From Lachnospiraceae bacterium (GTDB lineage Bacteria; Bacillota; Clostridia; Lachnospirales; Lachnospiraceae), in contig JAQUUX010000013.1 in assembly GCA_028693705.1 (NCBI GenBank), positions 1 to 46,695 on the forward strand: DNA of 46,695 nucleotides. Direction: 5' to 3'. Positions 1-9,523 of this stretch are shown here, piece after piece. The notes below the pieces were generated by a model that did no database searches, was not told the DNA's origin, and worked only from the letters and a program-made list of their open reading frames with translations. How positions within the stretch are numbered: the first letter of the stretch is position 1; every line of letters starts with the position of its first letter. The translations under genes were made by a program, and so were the position numbers.

Positions 1-12
1 GGAAAGTATATG

Positions 13-41
13 TTGAAAAACGTGTTTAAGTCAGATATAAT
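13..41 (+). promoter_or_regulatory. Sigma-A-type promoter for the lipoprotein gene
   Basis: TTGAAA at 13-18 and a perfect TATAAT at 36-41 are separated by 17 nt. Transcription would start near 48, giving a leader of about 20 nt that contains the AGGAGGA ribosome site at 56-62, six bases before the ATG at 69. It may also drive glyQS and alaS, because no terminator is seen between the three genes. Confidence 0.7.
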
Positions 42-68
42 AAGGAGCGATACTTAGGAGGATGAGGG

Positions 69-650
69 ATGCGTAAAGAAATAATGCTCTGCTTATGTGC
101 CTGCGTTTCCGTAATCACACTGGGATGCGGCTCACAAACAGAAGACGGGACAATTGTCTCAGTAGAGAAAAATGGCAGTGTTAAGAATACAATTATTGAG
201 GATTTCTCAGCAGAATATTATGATGTGGAAGAACTGAAAAATCTGGTTCTGACAGAAATTGCAGAATATAACAAAGCAAATGGCGGAAATGCCATTTCCA
301 TTGATTCTCTGGAACAAAAAAAGGATAGTACGGATGTACGTGTGGTGATGAACTATGCAACAGCCGAAGATTATGCTTCTTTTAATGAAACGGAGTTCTT
401 CTATGGAACAGTGGCAGAGGCAAAGGAAGCAGGATTTTCTGTTACGGAGCCATTGGTTGATGCATCAGATACTGCTAAGACTATTGGTGCAGATGAACTT
501 AACGATATGACTGATTATCATATGCTGGTTGCATCAGATGCTGTAGCATTTACATTACCAAATAAAATTCTGTATGCCAGTGAAGGTGTTACTGTGGATG
601 GTAAGAAAGCAGCTGGAACAGATGGACTTTTTTATATTGTAACGAAATAA
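69..650 (+). CDS. Putative lipoprotein of unknown function
   Basis: 193 residues. The N-terminus has a short charged start (MRKE), a hydrophobic stretch and a cysteine at residue 20 in the context TLGC, which resembles a lipobox although the -3 residue is Thr instead of the usual Leu. The rest is soluble, acidic and has no motif I recognise; it looks like a small compact alpha/beta domain anchored outside the membrane. The start is fixed by AGGAGGA six bases upstream. It lies 33 nt before glyQS on the same strand, probably co-transcribed, but that proximity does not reveal its job. Function unknown; confidence is for a real gene. Confidence 0.75.
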   Translation: MRKEIMLCLCACVSVITLGCGSQTEDGTIVSVEKNGSVKNTIIEDFSAEYYDVEELKNLVLTEIAEYNKANGGNAISIDSLEQKKDSTDVRVVMNYATAEDYASFNETEFFYGTVAEAKEAGFSVTEPLVDASDTAKTIGADELNDMTDYHMLVASDAVAFTLPNKILYASEGVTVDGKKAAGTDGLFYIVTK

Positions 651-683
651 AAATCATTACGGAATAAGGAATGGAGAAAAACA

Positions 684-2072
684 ATGGAAAAGACAATGGA
701 AAAAATCGTAGCTTTAGCAAAAGCAAGAGGATTCGTATATCCCGGATCTGAAATTTATGGCGGACTTGCCAATACCTGGGATTATGGTAATCTTGGTGTT
801 GAACTGAAGAACAATGTAAAAAAAGCATGGTGGCAGAAATTCATTCAGGAAAATAAATATAATGTAGGTGTTGACTGCGCGATCCTCATGAATCCACAGA
901 CATGGGTTGCTTCAGGACATCTGGGTGGTTTCTCAGATCCACTGATGGATTGTAAGGAATGTCATGAAAGATTCCGTGCGGATAAGATCATTGAAGATTT
1001 TGCAGAAGCAAATGGCATTACACTGGCAAAACCGATTGATGCATATTCACAGCAGGAAATGATGGATTTCATCAAAGAACATAATGTACCATGCCCAACC
1101 TGCGGCAAACATAATTTTACAGATATCCGTCAGTTCAACCTGATGTTTAAAACTTTCCAGGGTGTTACAGAAGACGCTAAAAATACTGTTTACTTAAGAC
1201 CGGAAACAGCACAGGGTATTTTTGTTAATTTCAAAAATGTTCAGAGAACTTCACGTAAGAAGGTTCCGTTTGGTATTGGTCAGATTGGTAAATCTTTCCG
1301 AAATGAGATTACACCGGGTAACTTTACATTCCGTACCAGAGAATTTGAACAGATGGAATTGGAATTTTTCTGTAAGCCGGGTACAGATATGGAGTGGTTC
1401 CAGTATTGGAGAGGATTCTGCAGAGACTGGCTGCTTTCACTTGGCATGAAGGAAGACGAGATGCGTTTAAGAGATCATGATCCGGAAGAACTGTCCTTCT
1501 ATTCAAAAGGTACCACTGACATTGAGTTTAAGTTCCCATTTGGCTGGGGTGAGCTGTGGGGTATTGCAGATCGTACGGACTATGATCTGACACAGCATCA
1601 GAATACTTCCAGTCAGGATCTGACATATTTTGATGATGAGCAGGGAGAGAGATATATCCCTTATGTTATTGAGCCTTCACTGGGAGCAGACCGTGTTGTA
1701 CTGGCATTCCTTTGTGCGGCCTATGATGAAGAAGAATTAGAGGGCGGAGATATGAGAACTGTGCTTCGTTTCCATCCGGCACTGGCACCTGTAAAGGTTG
1801 GTGTTCTGCCATTGTCTAAGAAACTGAATGAGGGTGCAGAAAAAGTATTCGAACAGCTTTCTAAAAAATATAACTGTGAATTTGATGATCGTGGAGCTAT
1901 CGGTAAGAGATATCGTCGTTTGGATGAAATCGGTACACCGTTCTGTGTAACCTATGACTTTGATTCCGTAGAAGACCACTGCGTAACTGTTCGTTTCCGT
2001 GACAGCATGGAACAGGTTCGTGTTGCAATTGATGAACTGGATAGTTTCTTTGCAGATAAATTTACATTTTAA
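684..2072 (+). CDS. glyQS: Glycine--tRNA ligase (dimeric type)
   Basis: 462 residues, the usual length of the single-chain class II glycyl-tRNA synthetase, which charges tRNA-Gly in the cytoplasm. Family landmarks read directly: the N-terminal [20 protein letters not shown] segment, class II motif 2 around FRNEITP / [10 protein letters not shown] (about residues 205-225), the motif-3 region [10 protein letters not shown] near residue 330, and a C-terminal anticodon-binding domain ([11 protein letters not shown] onward). The start has GGAG seven bases upstream. It is followed after 19 nt by alaS, so two alanine/glycine charging enzymes share a transcript. No T-box leader precedes it. Also called glyS in some genomes. 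Confidence 0.97.
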   Translation: MEKTMEKIVALAKARGFVYPGSEIYGGLANTWDYGNLGVELKNNVKKAWWQKFIQENKYNVGVDCAILMNPQTWVASGHLGGFSDPLMDCKECHERFRADKIIEDFAEANGITLAKPIDAYSQQEMMDFIKEHNVPCPTCGKHNFTDIRQFNLMFKTFQGVTEDAKNTVYLRPETAQGIFVNFKNVQRTSRKKVPFGIGQIGKSFRNEITPGNFTFRTREFEQMELEFFCKPGTDMEWFQYWRGFCRDWLLSLGMKEDEMRLRDHDPEELSFYSKGTTDIEFKFPFGWGELWGIADRTDYDLTQHQNTSSQDLTYFDDEQGERYIPYVIEPSLGADRVVLAFLCAAYDEEELEGGDMRTVLRFHPALAPVKVGVLPLSKKLNEGAEKVFEQLSKKYNCEFDDRGAIGKRYRRLDEIGTPFCVTYDFDSVEDHCVTVRFRDSMEQVRVAIDELDSFFADKFTF

Positions 2073-2091
2073 CTTAGGAGAGTAGAAGAAA

Positions 2092-4734
2092 ATGAGCAAC
2101 AAAGCATACGGTGTTAATGAACTTAGAAAAATGTTCCTGGAGTTCTTTGAAAGCAAAGAACATCTGAAAATGAACAGCTTTTCTCTTGTACCACATAATG
2201 ATAACAGTTTATTACTGATCAATTCCGGAATGGCTCCGTTAAAGCCATACTTTACAGGACAGGAAATTCCACCCAGAAAACGTGTTACTACCTGTCAGAA
2301 ATGTATTCGTACAGGCGATCTGGAAAATGTTGGTAAAACAGCCAGACACGGTACTTTCTTTGAAATGCTGGGAAACTTTTCCTTTGGCGATTATTTTAAG
2401 CATGAAGCAATTGCCTGGAGCTGGGAATTTTTAACAGAGGTAGTGGGTCTGGAAGCAGACAGACTTTACCCATCCATTTATGAAGATGATGATGAGGCAT
2501 TTGAAATCTGGAACAAGGAAATCGGTATTGCACCGGAGCGTATTTTCCGTTTTGGAAAAGAAGATAACTTCTGGGAGCATGGTTCAGGTCCTTGCGGTCC
2601 CTGCTCTGAGATTTATTATGACCGTGGAGAGAAATACGGCTGTGGTAAGCCCGGCTGTACTGTAGGCTGTGAATGCGACCGTTACATGGAGATCTGGAAC
2701 AACGTATTTACCCAGTTTGACAATGATGGACACGGTAATTATGCAGAACTGGAGCAGAAGAATATCGACACCGGTATGGGCCTGGAAAGACTTGCGGTTG
2801 TTTGTCAGGATGTGGATTCTATCTTTGATGTAGACACCATTCAGGCACTTAGAAATAAAGTTTGTGAAATCTGTGGCAAGGAATATCGTGTAGATGATGC
2901 AGTGGATGTTTCTGTTCGTATCATTACTGATCATATTCGTTCCGCTACATTTATGATTTCTGACGGTATTATGCCTACCAATGAAGGACGTGGATATGTA
3001 CTGCGTCGTATAATCCGTAGAGCAGCTCGTCATGGCAGGATACTTGGGGTTAAAGGAACATTCCTGGCTAAGCTGTCAGAGACTGTCATTGAAGGCTCTA
3101 AGGACGGTTATCCGGAACTGGAAGAGAAGAAAGATTTTATCCTGAATGTGCTCACACAGGAAGAAAATAAATTTAACAATACCATCGATCAGGGTCTTAG
3201 CATTCTGGCAGATATGGAAGAAAACATGACTAAGGCAGGCGGAAAAGAGCTTGCCGGAGCAGATGCTTTTAAATTATATGATACTTATGGTTTCCCACTG
3301 GATCTGACCAAGGAGATCCTGGAAGAAAAGGGATACTCTGTAGATGAAGCCGGTTTCCAGGCTGCTATGGAAGAACAGAAGGTAAATGCCAGAACCAGAC
3401 GTAAAGTCAGCAACTATATGGGTGCTGATGCTACTGCCTATGATGACATTGATCCGGCAGTTACTTCTGTATTCGTAGGTTATGATTCTTTACAGGCTTC
3501 CTCTAAGATTTCTGTGCTTACCTCTGAAACTGAAATTGTGGAAGCACTCACAGACGGAGATCAGGGAACTGTATTTGTAGATGAGACACCTTTCTATGCT
3601 ACTATGGGTGGTCAGCAGGGTGATATCGGTATCATTCGTACAGCAAACGGTACATTTGAAGTGAAAGATACTGTGAAATTATTAGGCGGTAAGGTCGGGC
3701 ACATTGGTGTGATGACCAAAGGTATGTTCAAGGTTGGCGATACAGTTGAACTGATAGTAGACAGTACCAGTCGTCAGAGCACTTGCAAGAATCATTCTGC
3801 AACGCATTTGCTGCAGAAGGCACTCCGTGAAGTGCTGGGAACACATGTAGAGCAGGCAGGTTCTTATCAGGATCGTGAAAGAACCCGTTTTGATTTCAGT
3901 CATTTCCAGGCAATGACCAGAGAAGAACTGGATAAGGTTGAACAGATCGTAAATGATGAAATCGCAGCTGACCTTGCAGTATGTACAGATGTCATGACTG
4001 TGGAAGAAGCTAAGAAAACCGGAGCAATGGCATTATTTGGCGAGAAATACGGTGAAAAGGTAAGAGTCGTATCCATGGGAGATTTTTCCAAGGAATTCTG
4101 CGGAGGTACCCACGTAAAACATACAGGCGAGATCCAGTCCTTTAAGATCCTGTCAGAAAGTGGTGTAGCAGCCGGCGTACGCCGTATTGAAGCCCTGACC
4201 GGGGAAAATGTACTGGCATACTATAAGAAGCTGGAAGCAGAGGTAGAAGAGGCTGCTAAGGTGGTTAAGAGTACTCCTGCCAATCTGTTGGAAAAATTAG
4301 AGCATATGATGGCCGAGATCAAACAGCTTCAGAGTGAAAATGACGCATTAAAGAGTAAAGCTGCTAAGGATGCTCTGGGAGATGTTATGGATCAGGTCGT
4401 TGAAGTGAAGGGTGTGAAACTCTTAGCGACCAGTGTATCCGGTGTAGGTATGAATGGTTTACGCGAATTAGGCGATCAATTAAAGACCAAGCTGGGAGAA
4501 GGTGTCGTTGTACTTGCATCTGAACAGGACAGCAAAGTAAACCTGATTGCCATGGTTACTGATGGAGCTATGGAAAAGGGTGCTCATGCCGGTAATCTGA
4601 TCAAAGGAATTGCAGCGCTTGTAGGCGGTGGCGGCGGTGGTCGTCCAAATATGGCACAGGCAGGCGGTAAGAATCCGGCAGGTATACCAGCAGCAATTGT
4701 AGAGGTTTCCAAGGTGCTGGAGGGACAGCTGTAA
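2092..4734 (+). CDS. alaS: Alanine--tRNA ligase
   Basis: 880 residues, full family length. The catalytic class II core is N-terminal (FFESKEHL, then LINSGMAPLKPYF near residues 40-55, and TCQKCIRTGDLENVG). The editing domain carries the zinc-type motif HSATHLL near residue 570 and the CGGTH motif near residue 670, which removes mischarged Ser or Gly. The C-terminal C-Ala region ends in a Gly-rich GGGGGGRPNMAQAGG segment. AGGAGAG lies upstream of the ATG. It follows glyQS by 19 nt. No obvious intrinsic terminator follows; rpsU has its own promoter. Confidence 0.98.
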   Translation: MSNKAYGVNELRKMFLEFFESKEHLKMNSFSLVPHNDNSLLLINSGMAPLKPYFTGQEIPPRKRVTTCQKCIRTGDLENVGKTARHGTFFEMLGNFSFGDYFKHEAIAWSWEFLTEVVGLEADRLYPSIYEDDDEAFEIWNKEIGIAPERIFRFGKEDNFWEHGSGPCGPCSEIYYDRGEKYGCGKPGCTVGCECDRYMEIWNNVFTQFDNDGHGNYAELEQKNIDTGMGLERLAVVCQDVDSIFDVDTIQALRNKVCEICGKEYRVDDAVDVSVRIITDHIRSATFMISDGIMPTNEGRGYVLRRIIRRAARHGRILGVKGTFLAKLSETVIEGSKDGYPELEEKKDFILNVLTQEENKFNNTIDQGLSILADMEENMTKAGGKELAGADAFKLYDTYGFPLDLTKEILEEKGYSVDEAGFQAAMEEQKVNARTRRKVSNYMGADATAYDDIDPAVTSVFVGYDSLQASSKISVLTSETEIVEALTDGDQGTVFVDETPFYATMGGQQGDIGIIRTANGTFEVKDTVKLLGGKVGHIGVMTKGMFKVGDTVELIVDSTSRQSTCKNHSATHLLQKALREVLGTHVEQAGSYQDRERTRFDFSHFQAMTREELDKVEQIVNDEIAADLAVCTDVMTVEEAKKTGAMALFGEKYGEKVRVVSMGDFSKEFCGGTHVKHTGEIQSFKILSESGVAAGVRRIEALTGENVLAYYKKLEAEVEEAAKVVKSTPANLLEKLEHMMAEIKQLQSENDALKSKAAKDALGDVMDQVVEVKGVKLLATSVSGVGMNGLRELGDQLKTKLGEGVVVLASEQDSKVNLIAMVTDGAMEKGAHAGNLIKGIAALVGGGGGGRPNMAQAGGKNPAGIPAAIVEVSKVLEGQL

Positions 4735-4819
4735 GCAGAAAAATTCTGTCGAAGGGCATCTGTTTGGGGAACTGAATAAGTAAGTTGTTAACTATTTCAG
4801 AATATTTTTCAAAAAGGTG

Positions 4820-4847
4820 TTGACGAGAATTCTGAATATGTTATAAT
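4820..4847 (+). promoter_or_regulatory. Promoter of rpsU
   Basis: TTGACG at 4820-4825 and TATAAT at 4842-4847 with a 16-nt spacer, just after alaS. The predicted transcript has a leader of roughly 75 nt before the rpsU start. The leader ends with a GGGAGGT ribosome site but shows no clear riboswitch fold. Confidence 0.7.
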
Positions 4848-4928
4848 ATCAATGCGCGTGAAAATGTGCAGAATAACCCAATCAGTCGTGTAATTGCGAA
4901 GGGACTGAAGGGAGGTCAGGTGTAGATC

Positions 4929-5105
4929 ATGTCAAACGTAATCGTAAAAGAAAACGAGACTTTAGATAGCGCTTTACGTCGTTTCAAGAGAAGTTGTGCG
5001 AAAGCAGGTATCCAGCAGGAGATCCGCAAAAGAGAACACTACGAGAAACCAAGCGTACGTCGTAAAAAGAAATCTGAAGCAGCAAGAAAACGTAAATATA
5101 ACTAA
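4929..5105 (+). CDS. rpsU: 30S ribosomal protein S21
   Basis: 58 residues, normal for S21, a small basic protein of the 30S platform that helps base-pairing between mRNA and the end of 16S rRNA. It begins [20 protein letters not shown] and contains the conserved RSCAKAGI stretch followed by a very basic tail ([13 protein letters not shown]). GGGAGG lies 11 bases before the ATG. It has its own promoter at 4820-4847 and a strong terminator 8 bases after the stop, so it is probably a single-gene transcript. Confidence 0.97.
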   Translation: MSNVIVKENETLDSALRRFKRSCAKAGIQQEIRKREHYEKPSVRRKKKSEAARKRKYN

Positions 5106-5113
5106 GTAATACC

Positions 5114-5146
5114 AAGTCCTTGGACCGAAGCTGCCCAAGGACTTTT
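5114..5146 (+). terminator. Intrinsic terminator of rpsU
   Basis: A perfect 10-bp stem, AAGTCCTTGG (5114-5123) with CCAAGGACTT (5135-5144), an 11-nt loop, and a short T run. It sits directly after rpsU. Confidence 0.85.
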
Positions 5147-5199
5147 GCGTGTTGCTGTCAGTTATCAGTTTACAGTTCTGAAAATAAGGGGTGAGAAAT

Positions 5200-5790
5200 A
5201 TGTGGTCAAAAGAGATTTTTGGTACAGATATATATCATCTACTTGCCACATTTATTCTGTACAGTATGCTGGGATGGCTGATTGAATCCATCTATATGTC
5301 ATACTGCAACAAAAAATTAACAAACCGGGGATTTGGACGAGGTCCATTTTGTCCTATTTATGGTTTCGGTGGCGTGATAGGGTATTTAGTTATGCAGCCC
5401 TTGCGAACACATGTTGTACTATTATATCTTGTAGGAGCAATACTGGCGACCAGCTTTGAATTTGTTGTTGCGTTGCTGATGCAGAAGCTTTTTGGCATGG
5501 TATGGTGGGACTACAACGATAAGCCGTTAAATTATAAAGGGATTATCTGCCTGGAGAGTACTATTGCATGGGGATTTTATGCATGCATTATTGTTTTGTT
5601 CCTAAATCACAGATTAGTGGGCTTAATTGACCGTTACGATGCACAGTTCGGTGAACTGGCATGTACAGTGATTATGGTGTTGGAAACAATTGATTATCTG
5701 ATTCAGCTTTCCAAAGTAATTGATTTGGGAACTGGAAAAGAAAAATTATTGGAAAAATATTGTCAGATTCGTGGACGTTTTAACCAGTAA
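5200..5790 (+). CDS. CmpB-type multi-pass membrane protein (putative ABC transporter permease family)
   Basis: 196 residues from the ATG at 5200. The hallmark of the ABC_trans_CmpB family, GRGPFCPIYGFG, is present near residues 43-54, followed by GGVIGY. About five hydrophobic segments can be read (LLATFILYSMLGWLIESIY, a second after the Gly-rich motif, VVLLYLVGAILATSFEFVVALL, WGFYACIIVLFL, and a weaker one). WWDYNDKPLNYKGIICLESTIAWG is typical of the family. An in-frame GTG at 5191 exists, but AAGGGGTG would abut it with no spacing, so 5200 is preferred. The real substrate or role of this family is not established. Confidence 0.85.
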   Translation: MWSKEIFGTDIYHLLATFILYSMLGWLIESIYMSYCNKKLTNRGFGRGPFCPIYGFGGVIGYLVMQPLRTHVVLLYLVGAILATSFEFVVALLMQKLFGMVWWDYNDKPLNYKGIICLESTIAWGFYACIIVLFLNHRLVGLIDRYDAQFGELACTVIMVLETIDYLIQLSKVIDLGTGKEKLLEKYCQIRGRFNQ

Positions 5791-5811
5791 TACATAGAAA
5801 ACACAAAAACT

Positions 5812-5841
5812 GCCTTATGAATTTCATAAGGCGGTTTTTTT
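5812..5841 (+). terminator. Intrinsic terminator after the CmpB-like gene
   Basis: Nine-base-pair stem GCCTTATGA (5812-5820) with TCATAAGGC (5824-5832), three-base loop, followed by GG and seven T residues. Confidence 0.88.
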
Positions 5842-5885
5842 ATGCATAGAATGAGATAGAACAATGGCAAAGATGGTGACCGGAT

Positions 5886-7073
5886 TTGCGTGGAATGATT
5901 ACGTTGCATATAGAAAAGAATTTACGGAAAAAGATTCTTATGATTTTGCTGTCATTGACTATCATACTGGAAAATACGTTACCTGTTTTGGCAGCACCGG
6001 AAATATCTGCACCATCAGCAGTCCTGGTGGAGGCTTCTACAGGTCAGGTCGTATTTGAACAGAATGGAACAGCAAAACGATCTCCTGCCAGTATTACTAA
6101 GATTATGACATTGCTATTAATCTTTGATGCATTGGAAAAGGGAAAAATCAAACTGGAGGATACAGTCTCTACCAGTGCCCATGCAAAATCCATGGGCGGC
6201 TCCCAGGTTTTTTTGGAGGAGGGTGAGATTCAGACGGTGGATACCCTGATTAAATGCATTGCAGTAGCATCCGGAAATGATGCCTCAGTTGCCATGGCAG
6301 AATACATTGCGGGGAGTGAAGCTGCTTTTGTGGAGCAGATGAATACCAGAGCACAGAGCTTACATATGGAAAACACATATTTTACGGATTGCTGTGGTCT
6401 GACCGATTCGGATGAACATTATACCACTGCGGAAGATGAGGCAATCATGTCCAGAGAATTGATTACCAGGTATCCTCAGATATATCAGTATACCAAGATA
6501 TGGATGGAAGATATTGTACATGAAACCAGACAGGGAAGCAAAAACTTTACGTTATCCAGTACGAATAAGCTGTTAAAGCAGTATCAATGGACTACTGGTT
6601 TGAAGACCGGTTCCACCTCTAAGGCAAAATTTTGTGTTTCTGCTACTGCCAGAAAAGATGATATGGATTTAATTGCTGTGATTATGGGCGCACCGGATCC
6701 GAAAGTCAGATTTAAAGAAGCAGCCACTCTTTTGAATTTTGGCTTTAGCACCTGCAGTTTATACACGGATCCGAATGAGAAGACGCTTGCAGCGGTGGTT
6801 GTAGAACGAGGGAAAAGAGATACTGTGCAAGTAGTGTATAAGGGAAGCTTTCAAATTCTGGATACAGAGGGGAATACCTTTCAAAATGTGGTAAAGGATA
6901 TTCATATGGAACCGGCTGTGGCACCTGTTGAACAGGGAGAAAAAGCCGGAGAAGCTGTGTATAGTATGAATGGAAGACGACTTGGAAGTGTGGATATCCT
7001 GTATGCGGAGGATGTTCCGGAAGCGGAATTTATAGATTATCTGATAAAGACACTGAAAAGTCTTCTGCTGTAG
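5886..7073 (+). CDS. D-alanyl-D-alanine carboxypeptidase (peptidase S11, DacF-like)
   Basis: 395 residues from a TTG at 5886. It trims the terminal D-Ala from peptidoglycan stem peptides outside the membrane. The three penicillin-binding motifs are intact: SITK (Ser69, Lys72), SGN (129-131) and KTG (240-242). A signal peptide covers about residues 10-36, with likely cleavage after VLA. A C-terminal beta-rich domain follows residue 285, as in PBP5-type enzymes. The start is uncertain: TTG 5886 has GGTGA six bases upstream, while the in-frame ATG at 5895 has no well-spaced ribosome site. It lies just downstream of a terminator, so a promoter between 5842 and 5885 is implied but not obvious. Confidence 0.93.
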   Translation: MRGMITLHIEKNLRKKILMILLSLTIILENTLPVLAAPEISAPSAVLVEASTGQVVFEQNGTAKRSPASITKIMTLLLIFDALEKGKIKLEDTVSTSAHAKSMGGSQVFLEEGEIQTVDTLIKCIAVASGNDASVAMAEYIAGSEAAFVEQMNTRAQSLHMENTYFTDCCGLTDSDEHYTTAEDEAIMSRELITRYPQIYQYTKIWMEDIVHETRQGSKNFTLSSTNKLLKQYQWTTGLKTGSTSKAKFCVSATARKDDMDLIAVIMGAPDPKVRFKEAATLLNFGFSTCSLYTDPNEKTLAAVVVERGKRDTVQVVYKGSFQILDTEGNTFQNVVKDIHMEPAVAPVEQGEKAGEAVYSMNGRRLGSVDILYAEDVPEAEFIDYLIKTLKSLLL

Positions 7074-7095
7074 TATTAATAATTGAATTTGAATT

Positions 7096-8067
7096 ATGAT
7101 TATGATTGACAAACACAGTGTGTTTCCCGATAATAATAAAGTAACATTTGAAAGTAGCAGGAGAAAATATAAGAAAGAGAAGTTCTGTATGATCTGGCTG
7201 ATTGGAATAGTGATTGCGTTTATGATGTTTTGTCTGGGTGTCATGCTATATGATGGCACCCATTTTGTGGTGCACGATTACACGATCAGTACAGATAAGA
7301 TTTCTAAAAACTACTGCATGGTGGTCTTGTCGGATCTACATGACAAAACCTATGGGAAGAACAACGAAAAGCTGATAAAAGCGATTGAAGAAAAACATCC
7401 GGATGGCATTTATGTGGCAGGTGATCTGGTAACTGCTGAAAAGGGAGCAGATCCTCATTGCGCACTTTCACTGTTGAAAAATCTGAGGGATAAGGGATAT
7501 CCCATATATTACGGTTACGGGAATCATGAACAGAAGCTTCTGCGGTTTCCACAACGGTTTGACAACATGGGCGTTGCTTATGAGAAAAAATTGTATGAAC
7601 TGGGTGTTACGGTGTTAAAAAATGAAAGTATTACTATTCCGGATTATCGTTTTTGCGTGACAGGACTGGCGATAGAACATCAGATCTACTATAAAAGATT
7701 TCAAAGAACGGTTATGGAAAAAAAATATCTGGAAGATACCCTGGGAGAGAATGATCCGGGGACATATACGATTTTGCTGGCACACAATCCTGATTATTTT
7801 GATGCATATGCCAACTGGGGTGCAGACCTGGTATTATCGGGACATGTTCACGGCGGTATTGTAAAGCTTCCACTTCTGGGCGGTGTAATTTCTCCCTCCT
7901 TTCGTCTTTTCCCAAAATATGATGGGGGACTTTTCAGAGAAGGAAAATCCACTATGGTGCTTAGCAGGGGCTTGGGAACGCACACGTTACCGATCCGCTT
8001 ATTTAATCCGGCAGAGCTTGTTACAGTGGAATTGAAAACGAAAGAAAAAGATAAGCTTGAAAAGTAA
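7096..8067 (+). CDS. Membrane-anchored metallophosphoesterase
   Basis: 323 residues. The calcineurin-like metallophosphatase motifs are in order: SDLHDKTYGKNN (near residue 77), GDLVTAE (near 107), GNHEQK (near 142), LLAHNPDYFDAY and LSGHVHGG (near 245). A hydrophobic segment (MIWLIGIVIAFMMFCLGVML) near residues 32-51 anchors it, with the catalytic domain probably outside, as in YkuE/YaeI-like proteins, some of which act on lipid-linked phosphates. The true start may be the ATG at 7189 just before the membrane segment, since no good ribosome site precedes 7096. It follows the carboxypeptidase by 22 nt, hinting at an envelope role. The substrate cannot be told. Confidence 0.88.
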   Translation: MIMIDKHSVFPDNNKVTFESSRRKYKKEKFCMIWLIGIVIAFMMFCLGVMLYDGTHFVVHDYTISTDKISKNYCMVVLSDLHDKTYGKNNEKLIKAIEEKHPDGIYVAGDLVTAEKGADPHCALSLLKNLRDKGYPIYYGYGNHEQKLLRFPQRFDNMGVAYEKKLYELGVTVLKNESITIPDYRFCVTGLAIEHQIYYKRFQRTVMEKKYLEDTLGENDPGTYTILLAHNPDYFDAYANWGADLVLSGHVHGGIVKLPLLGGVISPSFRLFPKYDGGLFREGKSTMVLSRGLGTHTLPIRLFNPAELVTVELKTKEKDKLEK

Positions 8068-8117
8068 CAATATACTCTGTAAAATAGTAAAGGTTACTGG
8101 AAAGGTAAGGGCGCATT

Positions 8118-8861
8118 TTGGAATTATCGGTTAAACTGCAGGTGTTTGAGGGTCCACTGGATCTGCTTCTGCATCTGATTGAAAAAAATAAAATAGATAT
8201 TTATGATATTCCGATTGTGGAGATCACGGCACAATATATGGATTATATCAAGCAAATGCAGGAAGAGGATATGAATGTAATGAGCGAGTTTCTACTCATG
8301 GCAGCCACTCTTCTGGATATTAAATGCAAGATGCTTCTCCCTAAGGAAGTAAACGAAGAAGGAGAAGAAGAGGATCCGAGAGCTGAACTGGTACAAAAAC
8401 TGCTGGAATATAAGATGTATAAGTATATGTCCTTTGAATTAAAGGACAGGATGGTGGATGCAGAGAAGAATTTCTTCAGAGACAAAAATTTACCGGAAGA
8501 AGTAAAGGATTACAGGCCCCCCATTGATTACGAAACGCTGTTGGGGGATATGAATCTGCAGAAACTGAATGAAATCTTTGAAAACCTGTTAAAGCGCCAG
8601 GAAGATAAAGTAGATCCCATCCGAAGCGGATTTGGCAAAATCGAAAAAGATGAAATCGATATGGATCTGAAAACCGGCTATGTAAGTGAATATATCAAAG
8701 GTCATAAACGCTGCAGCTTTAAAGCACTTTTGGAAAAACAACACAGCAAGATGGAAGTGATCGTCACATTTCTGGTTATTCTGGAAATGATGAAAACAGG
8801 AAAAATAGATATTGAACAGGATGGTACTTTTGAAGACATTCTGATCACAGCAAAGGAATAA
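8118..8861 (+). CDS. scpA: Segregation and condensation protein A
   Basis: 247 residues. ScpA is the kleisin that links SMC heads and, with ScpB, helps condense and segregate the chromosome. The conserved N-terminus VKLQVFEGPLDLLLHLI and the following KNKIDIYDIPI are diagnostic, as is the C-terminal winged-helix region (VTFLVILEMMKTGKI). The start is a TTG codon at 8118 with AGG-rich sequence upstream; no ATG fits the family start. scpB begins 3 nt after its stop, so the two are translationally coupled. Confidence 0.95.
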   Translation: MELSVKLQVFEGPLDLLLHLIEKNKIDIYDIPIVEITAQYMDYIKQMQEEDMNVMSEFLLMAATLLDIKCKMLLPKEVNEEGEEEDPRAELVQKLLEYKMYKYMSFELKDRMVDAEKNFFRDKNLPEEVKDYRPPIDYETLLGDMNLQKLNEIFENLLKRQEDKVDPIRSGFGKIEKDEIDMDLKTGYVSEYIKGHKRCSFKALLEKQHSKMEVIVTFLVILEMMKTGKIDIEQDGTFEDILITAKE

Positions 8862-8864
8862 GCA

Positions 8865-9473
8865 ATGGACCATATAAAAGCAAAAGCAATTATTGAAGCA
8901 ATTTTATTTACCATGGGGGAGACGGTGGAAATAGATCGTCTTGCTACAGTTTTGGAAATGGGAAAAAAAGAAGTACAGCAATGCGTAGAAGAGATGCAGA
9001 CTGATTACGAGAAAGAAGATCGTGGTATTTCCATTTTGATGCTGGAAGATGCGGTACAGCTGTGTACCAAAGGCACGCTTTATGAATATTTGATCAAAAT
9101 AGCCAAGACACCACGTAAAATGGTGTTGTCAGATACTGTTCTGGAAACACTTTCCATTATTGCTTATAAACAGCCGGTAACCAGAATGGATATTGAGAGA
9201 GTAAGAGGTGTCAGCTGTGATTTTGCGGTAAACAAGCTGCTGGAATATGAATTAATCATGGAAGTGGGCAGAAAGGATGCTCCGGGCAGACCTCTTTTGT
9301 TCGGTACAACAGAACAATTTCTACGCTGCTTTGGCGTGAAATCCATTACGGATCTGCCGGAAATCAGCGCTATGCAGTTGGAGGAGTTCAAACAGCAGGC
9401 GGAGGAAGAAGCTGTAGCCAGTGTGAAGGAAGGCAAGGGAACCACAGAAGAAGAGATTACGGTAGATATTTAA
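8865..9473 (+). CDS. scpB: Segregation and condensation protein B
   Basis: 202 residues, normal for ScpB, the winged-helix dimer that binds ScpA in the SMC condensin complex. It begins MDHIKAKAIIEAILFTMGETV and contains the typical LETLSIIAYKQPVTRMDIERVRG stretch (split here only by reading) and GRKDAPGRPLLFGTTEQFL near residues 137-155. The C-terminus is acidic. It is separated by only 3 nt from scpA and followed by a terminator 15 nt after the stop. Confidence 0.95.
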   Translation: MDHIKAKAIIEAILFTMGETVEIDRLATVLEMGKKEVQQCVEEMQTDYEKEDRGISILMLEDAVQLCTKGTLYEYLIKIAKTPRKMVLSDTVLETLSIIAYKQPVTRMDIERVRGVSCDFAVNKLLEYELIMEVGRKDAPGRPLLFGTTEQFLRCFGVKSITDLPEISAMQLEEFKQQAEEEAVASVKEGKGTTEEEITVDI

Positions 9474-9488
9474 AGCTGAAATATAAGC

Positions 9489-9523
9489 AGAGAACGCATG
9501 CATACGCATACGTTCTCTTTTTT
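9489..9523 (+). terminator. Intrinsic terminator after scpB
   Basis: AGAGAACG (9489-9496) pairs with CGTTCTCT (9511-9518) over a 14-nt loop containing GCATGC, followed by five more T residues. It closes the scpAB transcript. Confidence 0.8.

Noticed and set aside
1-683. T-box or glycine riboswitch upstream of glyQS
   Set aside because: The upstream region is a coding sequence for a lipoprotein; the gap before glyQS is only 33 nt.
2584-3033. 149-codon minus-strand frame inside alaS
   Set aside because: Shadow of a strongly conserved synthetase; no ribosome site or family motif.
5864-6058. 64-codon open frame overlapping the start of the first DD-carboxypeptidase
   Set aside because: It reads the same DNA as a clear signal peptide and catalytic domain in another frame and has no recognisable motif.
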